From DASRBO01 sp035653595 (GTDB lineage Bacteria > Actinomycetota > Acidimicrobiia > Acidimicrobiales > JAJPHE01), in the NCBI GenBank assembly GCA_035653595.1, contig DASRBO010000009.1, positions 1 to 32,956 on the forward strand: 32,956 bases of DNA, in the 5' to 3' direction. Made by a program: the position numbers and the translations under genes. Within the stretch, counting starts at the first letter, position 1; each line of letters opens with the position of its first letter. The notes under the pieces are model-generated. The model ran no database searches and was not told where the DNA came from. It saw only the letters and a program-made list of their open reading frames with translations. Below are positions 31,701-32,956 of the stretch, in pieces.

Positions 31701-32083
31701 TGGGCCGGGGTGAGGAACGAGTGGAAGCTCGGGCTGTTGGCCCGGTACTCGTCGGCGGCATACGCCGCCTCCGCCCGCGGGTCGCGCCCCTGCAGGGTCA
31801 GGGTCACCGTCATCGGGGTGGAGGCAGATGCCGGGCCCACCGGGCGCAGCCGGCCCGCCCAGGCGGGCCGATCGGCCTCGATGGCGACCCGCTGCGCCAT
31901 GGCGGCGGGGGAGTACGACGAGGGCAGGGCCAGCGAGGCGCTGTCACCCTCCGGGGACGGGACCACGACGGCCTGCGCCGAGGTGGCGCGCCCGCCGGCC
32001 CGGACAACGCCGACGACGGCGGAGATACTCAGCACGGCCACTAGGACCGAAAGCGCCGGGATGGTGCGGTTGAGCTTCGACAT
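28775..32083 (-). CDS. Secreted S53 (sedolisin/kumamolisin) peptidase with extended C-terminus
   Basis: A 1102-residue pro-peptidase. An N-terminal signal or anchor helix (residues 8-29) leads to a Pro-kumamolisin activation domain at about 60-215 (SFHSFLTPAQFDQRFG). The peptidase domain spans about 245-660. Its catalytic Glu328 and Asp332 lie in DEWDLDLQAASSMAP, the oxyanion Asp414 in STGDAGAGC and the Ser562 in GTSLSAPLW. The calcium site is represented by DFFDITIGNNG and GWDYVSGLG. A linker follows, then two related beta-type segments starting near 697 and 928, absent from ordinary family members of 500-650 residues. S53 enzymes are acid endopeptidases that cleave off their own prodomain. 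ATG 32083 is just before the signal; no ribosome site is obvious. Confidence 0.92.
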   Translation of the reverse strand: MSKLNRTIPALSVLVAVLSISAVVGVVRAGGRATSAQAVVVPSPEGDSASLALPSSYSPAAMAQRVAIEADRPAWAGRLRPVGPASASTPMTVTLTLQGRDPRAEAAYAADEYRANSPSFHSFLTPAQFDQRFGAEAARTAAARSWLAGGGLSVAFQSGAGTLLQATGTEGQVARLFGVRFSVFQSQGHRFLAALDAPRVPAVLGVTAVGGLDTFPYFHHFDLRLDQPRTAATSSFPVSASTDPPDLWSIYDQPANDRGAGQHLASFSEGFGPDTTGPLTMRTIVSDLRAYEANPTGSGAPNHLTLPQIPFQAVYAGVTSTDTSGIDEWDLDLQAASSMAPDAAGYTMYFADSLADEYVAIQDWADDPNGALQASASYGGCEEVDAITGDMVSTDSAAEQAVVEGRTLFVSTGDAGAGCGVAINTATNSPLISVEYPAASPWVVAVGGTVITDKAGPGDRTERDVEYSWVSSGGGLSHNEPAPPWQAAELPPPPRGSGVVPATPPCTFDRLSGLPTLAVTGSVQKSTAPCRAIPDVAAQSGDQFSGYDIIVQGQQATVLGTSLSAPLWQGMWARVQAASPLVRGVAAGLGFAAPSLYGQYANAKAYARDFFDITIGNNGPYPDTTGWDYVSGLGVPDVTGLARSLDPANPSLAPTDPGATRAPTAAVPGTTVCRGAPQLTAANAGGGTAQSTAPADLDITSASFSSDPTGSTLAVTIKVAKMAAQPQTGAPGSLGDLFEAEFNLGPTQYAIYGARETVDDNIPPDPPSGVPYGTRFELAAGNGQPPSVFAGAIDAAPLTSRANRFDVAHSQVTLVLTNGDLAAVQRKAGAPVVPLNGQLLTRLEANSQYDDGPQTVPADELSTGCAFLMAGRATASASGTVASTSLTCHGPLWTQAPGTDDYPTDAIPENTGSPSPVAGPLAGQNPQLALTEGDMAMAPDGRTLRAALRLAGRPTAKNIPPGGSAVVYYDQWTFGGVEYFAAMEIEASGAVSYFDGYVGNASSGSPGVNTVNHDHGSMKPLAGGGTLVEIDEPLTHIVSPTGSGSAMTAPPGAGAVLSSPNARSDVLVSAPSALLSGGPGLLVDGDTGGPNWDYTVGADCGL

Positions 32084-32389
32084 GGCGTGGGCAGGACGGA
32101 GGTCCTAACCAGGCTTTTCGACCGGCGAGGACCGTTCTCCTGCCGCCGGGGCCGCGAGCTAGGGCGGGGAGGCCCGTCGTGTCGGGGCGTGGCCGGCCGG
32201 GCCCACGGATCCAGAGGGGCCGGCTGGCGGCGGGACGGCGGTGGCGGGCGTCGAGCGCCCCCCCATGAGCGTTGACGCCCCGCCACTGCCGTGTTCGGGG
32301 TACTTCGCCGGGGCCGGCCGGTACTCCTCCCCTCGCCTCCGACCGAGCCGGGGGAGGGGAAGCCCCTAAGTGACGTGACTATGTGTCAG
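32084..32389. other. Intergenic region between response regulator and S53 peptidase genes
   Basis: About 306 bases with no gene. On the minus strand it follows the response-regulator stop and leads to the peptidase. It contains an AGGGG/CCCCT hairpin at 32355-32367, a 7-bp inverted pair of TCCCCTC (near 32332) with GAGGGGA (32354-32360), and AGGAC/GTCCT just upstream of the peptidase ATG. The rest is GC-rich without recognisable motifs. I looked for a GEMM-type cyclic-di-GMP riboswitch and found only a superficial resemblance. Confidence 0.45.
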
Positions 32390-32764
32390 TCAGCGGGCGA
32401 TGAGGGCCGCCACCCGCTCGAGCAGATCGAGGGGGTCGAAGGGCTTGGTCACGTAGTCGTCGGCCCCGGTGGCCCTGCCCGTCCGGACATCGGCGTCCTG
32501 AGCCTTGGCCGACAGGATGATGATCGGGATGCCCTTCGTCTTCGGGTCGGACTTGAGCTTGGAGGCGGTCTCGATGCCATTCATCCTCGGCATCATGACG
32601 TCCATGAGGATCAGGTCGGGCCGCTCCTCGGCCACCTTCTCCAGTGCCTCCACGCCGTCGCCGGCCAGGCGGACCTCGTAGCCTTCCATCTGGAAGTTCA
32701 CCTGCAGGAGCTTCTGGATGACGGGATCGTCGTCCACCACCAGGATCCGCCGGCTCTCTGCCAC
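32390..32764 (-). CDS. CheY-like single-domain response regulator
   Basis: A 124-residue receiver domain and nothing else. RRILVVDDDPVIQKLL provides the acidic pair, LILMDVMMPRMNG the phosphoacceptor Asp, PIIILSAKAQ the Thr/Ser switch position (Ser) and YVTKPFDPLDLL the conserved Lys. With no output domain it must act through protein contacts, for example with a kinase, phosphatase or diguanylate cyclase. It is not the ANTAR partner expected for the PdtaS-like kinase. The GTG at 32764 is preceded by TACCAT at a distance of 6 nt, so the message is probably leaderless; a longer frame would run into the tRNA gene. It is divergent from tRNA-Arg. Confidence 0.9.
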   Translation of the reverse strand: MAESRRILVVDDDPVIQKLLQVNFQMEGYEVRLAGDGVEALEKVAEERPDLILMDVMMPRMNGIETASKLKSDPKTKGIPIIILSAKAQDADVRTGRATGADDYVTKPFDPLDLLERVAALIAR

Positions 32765-32770
32765 CCGGGC

Positions 32771-32776
32771 ATGGTA
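32771..32776 (-). promoter_or_regulatory. -10 box TACCAT, response regulator gene
   Basis: TACCAT on the minus strand ends 6 nt before the GTG at 32764. It fixes the start codon and implies leaderless translation. Confidence 0.48.
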
Positions 32777-32823
32777 GGCCGGTCGCCGCAGCGGGGAAGG
32801 CGAGTCCCCCCGCCCAGGACCAA

Positions 32824-32829
32824 TAGAGT
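32824..32829 (+). promoter_or_regulatory. -10 box TAGAGT, tRNA-Arg gene
   Basis: TAGAGT ends 10 nt before the mature 5' end of the tRNA. Because tRNA genes normally use the housekeeping sigma factor, it supports TAnnnT as the general -10 form in this genome. Confidence 0.45.
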
Positions 32830-32839
32830 TGTTCGCCCC

Positions 32840-32911
32840 GCCCTCGTAGCTCAGGGGATAGAGCACCGGCCTCCGGAGCCGGGTGCGCAGGTTCGAATCC
32901 TGCCGAGGGCG
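32840..32911 (+). tRNA. tRNA-Arg (anticodon CCG)
   Basis: A 72-nt cloverleaf. The acceptor stem GCCCTCG (32840-32846) pairs with CGAGGGC (32904-32910), with discriminator G32911. The D-stem GCTC/GAGC is at 32849-32852 and 32861-32864. The anticodon stem CCGGC/GCCGG encloses loop CTCCGGA with anticodon CCG at 32873-32875. The T-arm GCAGG-TTCGAAT-CCTGC is at 32887-32903. No CCA is encoded; CG and a T-run follow. It decodes CGG, a common Arg codon in this window. Confidence 0.97.
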
Positions 32912-32920
32912 CGTTTTTTT
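32904..32920 (+). terminator. T-run after tRNA-Arg
   Basis: Seven Ts at 32914-32920 follow the tRNA directly. The GC-rich 3' acceptor strand stands before them. No separate hairpin is visible, so termination would rely on the tRNA fold and the T-run. Confidence 0.4.
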
Positions 32921-32956
32921 GCCTGTCGAGGGCCGCGCTAAGCCGTTCCCGGTTCA

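Noticed and set aside
32084..32389. Cyclic-di-GMP (GEMM) riboswitch upstream of the S53 peptidase
   Set aside because: A GAAAAGCC-like stretch and a short hairpin are present, but the conserved core and tetraloop-receptor arrangement are absent.
32765..32866. Longer N-terminus of the response regulator
   Set aside because: It would run through the tRNA-Arg gene; the GTG at 32764 sits at the receiver domain start with a -10 box 6 nt upstream.

Overview
The window reads as chromosomal DNA of a high-GC actinobacterium (Actinomycetota). Direct signs are a WhiB protein, a DUF3090/SCO1664/MSMEG_4193-type gene trio, a SigF-like sigma factor with an RsbW-like partner, many GTG and TTG starts, stop/start overlaps inside operons, and many genes with a TAnnnT box 6-9 nt before the start codon and no Shine-Dalgarno (leaderless style). 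A deep-branching lineage such as Acidimicrobiia is plausible, but that is inference. Almost all of the sequence is coding. I see no insertion sequence, prophage, integron or CRISPR array.

Layout. 1-1166: end of an upstream gene and an ArsA/GET3-like ATPase. 1203-2312: a small P-loop kinase-like gene and a 580-bp region without a convincing gene. 2313-5287: O-methyltransferase, PHP phosphatase and a PdtaS-like sensor kinase, tightly packed. 5323-5613: a WhiB1-like regulator facing the kinase, with a CRP-type palindrome and a second inverted repeat in its promoter; a glycerophosphodiesterase diverges from it. 6497-8427: an ECF sigma factor coupled to a membrane protein with a very long Ser/Gly/Thr tract. 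8508-10638: RsbW-like kinase, SigF-like sigma factor and YegS-type lipid kinase as one operon. 10823-13963: etfB, etfA and a sugar-lactone oxidase. 13930-16812 (minus strand): phosphomutase, DUF3090, SCO1664-family kinase-like protein and an unknown fourth gene.

16905-17582 encodes a family-5 uracil-DNA glycosylase. 17712-20436 holds an FrhB-like iron-sulfur protein, a MutM/Nei-like glycosylase and an Lgt-like membrane protein whose frame stays open through the 3' end of mutM. 20521-22560 holds an enoyl-CoA hydratase, a MntP-like membrane protein and an alpha/beta hydrolase. 22580-27035 is a MarR regulator followed by two coupled half-transporters that form a heterodimeric ABC exporter. Upstream lies a 550-bp region dense in hairpins, with a 19-residue ORF that has a strong Shine-Dalgarno. 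27592-28752 is an unknown membrane protein. 28775-32083 is a very large secreted S53 (sedolisin/kumamolisin) peptidase with a duplicated C-terminal domain. The window ends with a CheY-like response regulator and, divergent from it, tRNA-Arg(CCG).

Functional themes: redox and nitric-oxide style regulation (WhiB1, PdtaS), two sigma/anti-sigma modules, membrane lipid turnover (GDPD, lipid kinase, Lgt-like), fatty-acid oxidation (ETF, enoyl-CoA hydratase), base-excision repair (UDG, MutM-like) and drug/lipid export. The most unusual items are the leader region before the MarR-ABC operon, the lgt-like/mutM antisense overlap, altered catalytic or metal residues in several enzymes, and the leaderless promoter signature including a 34-bp divergent promoter.
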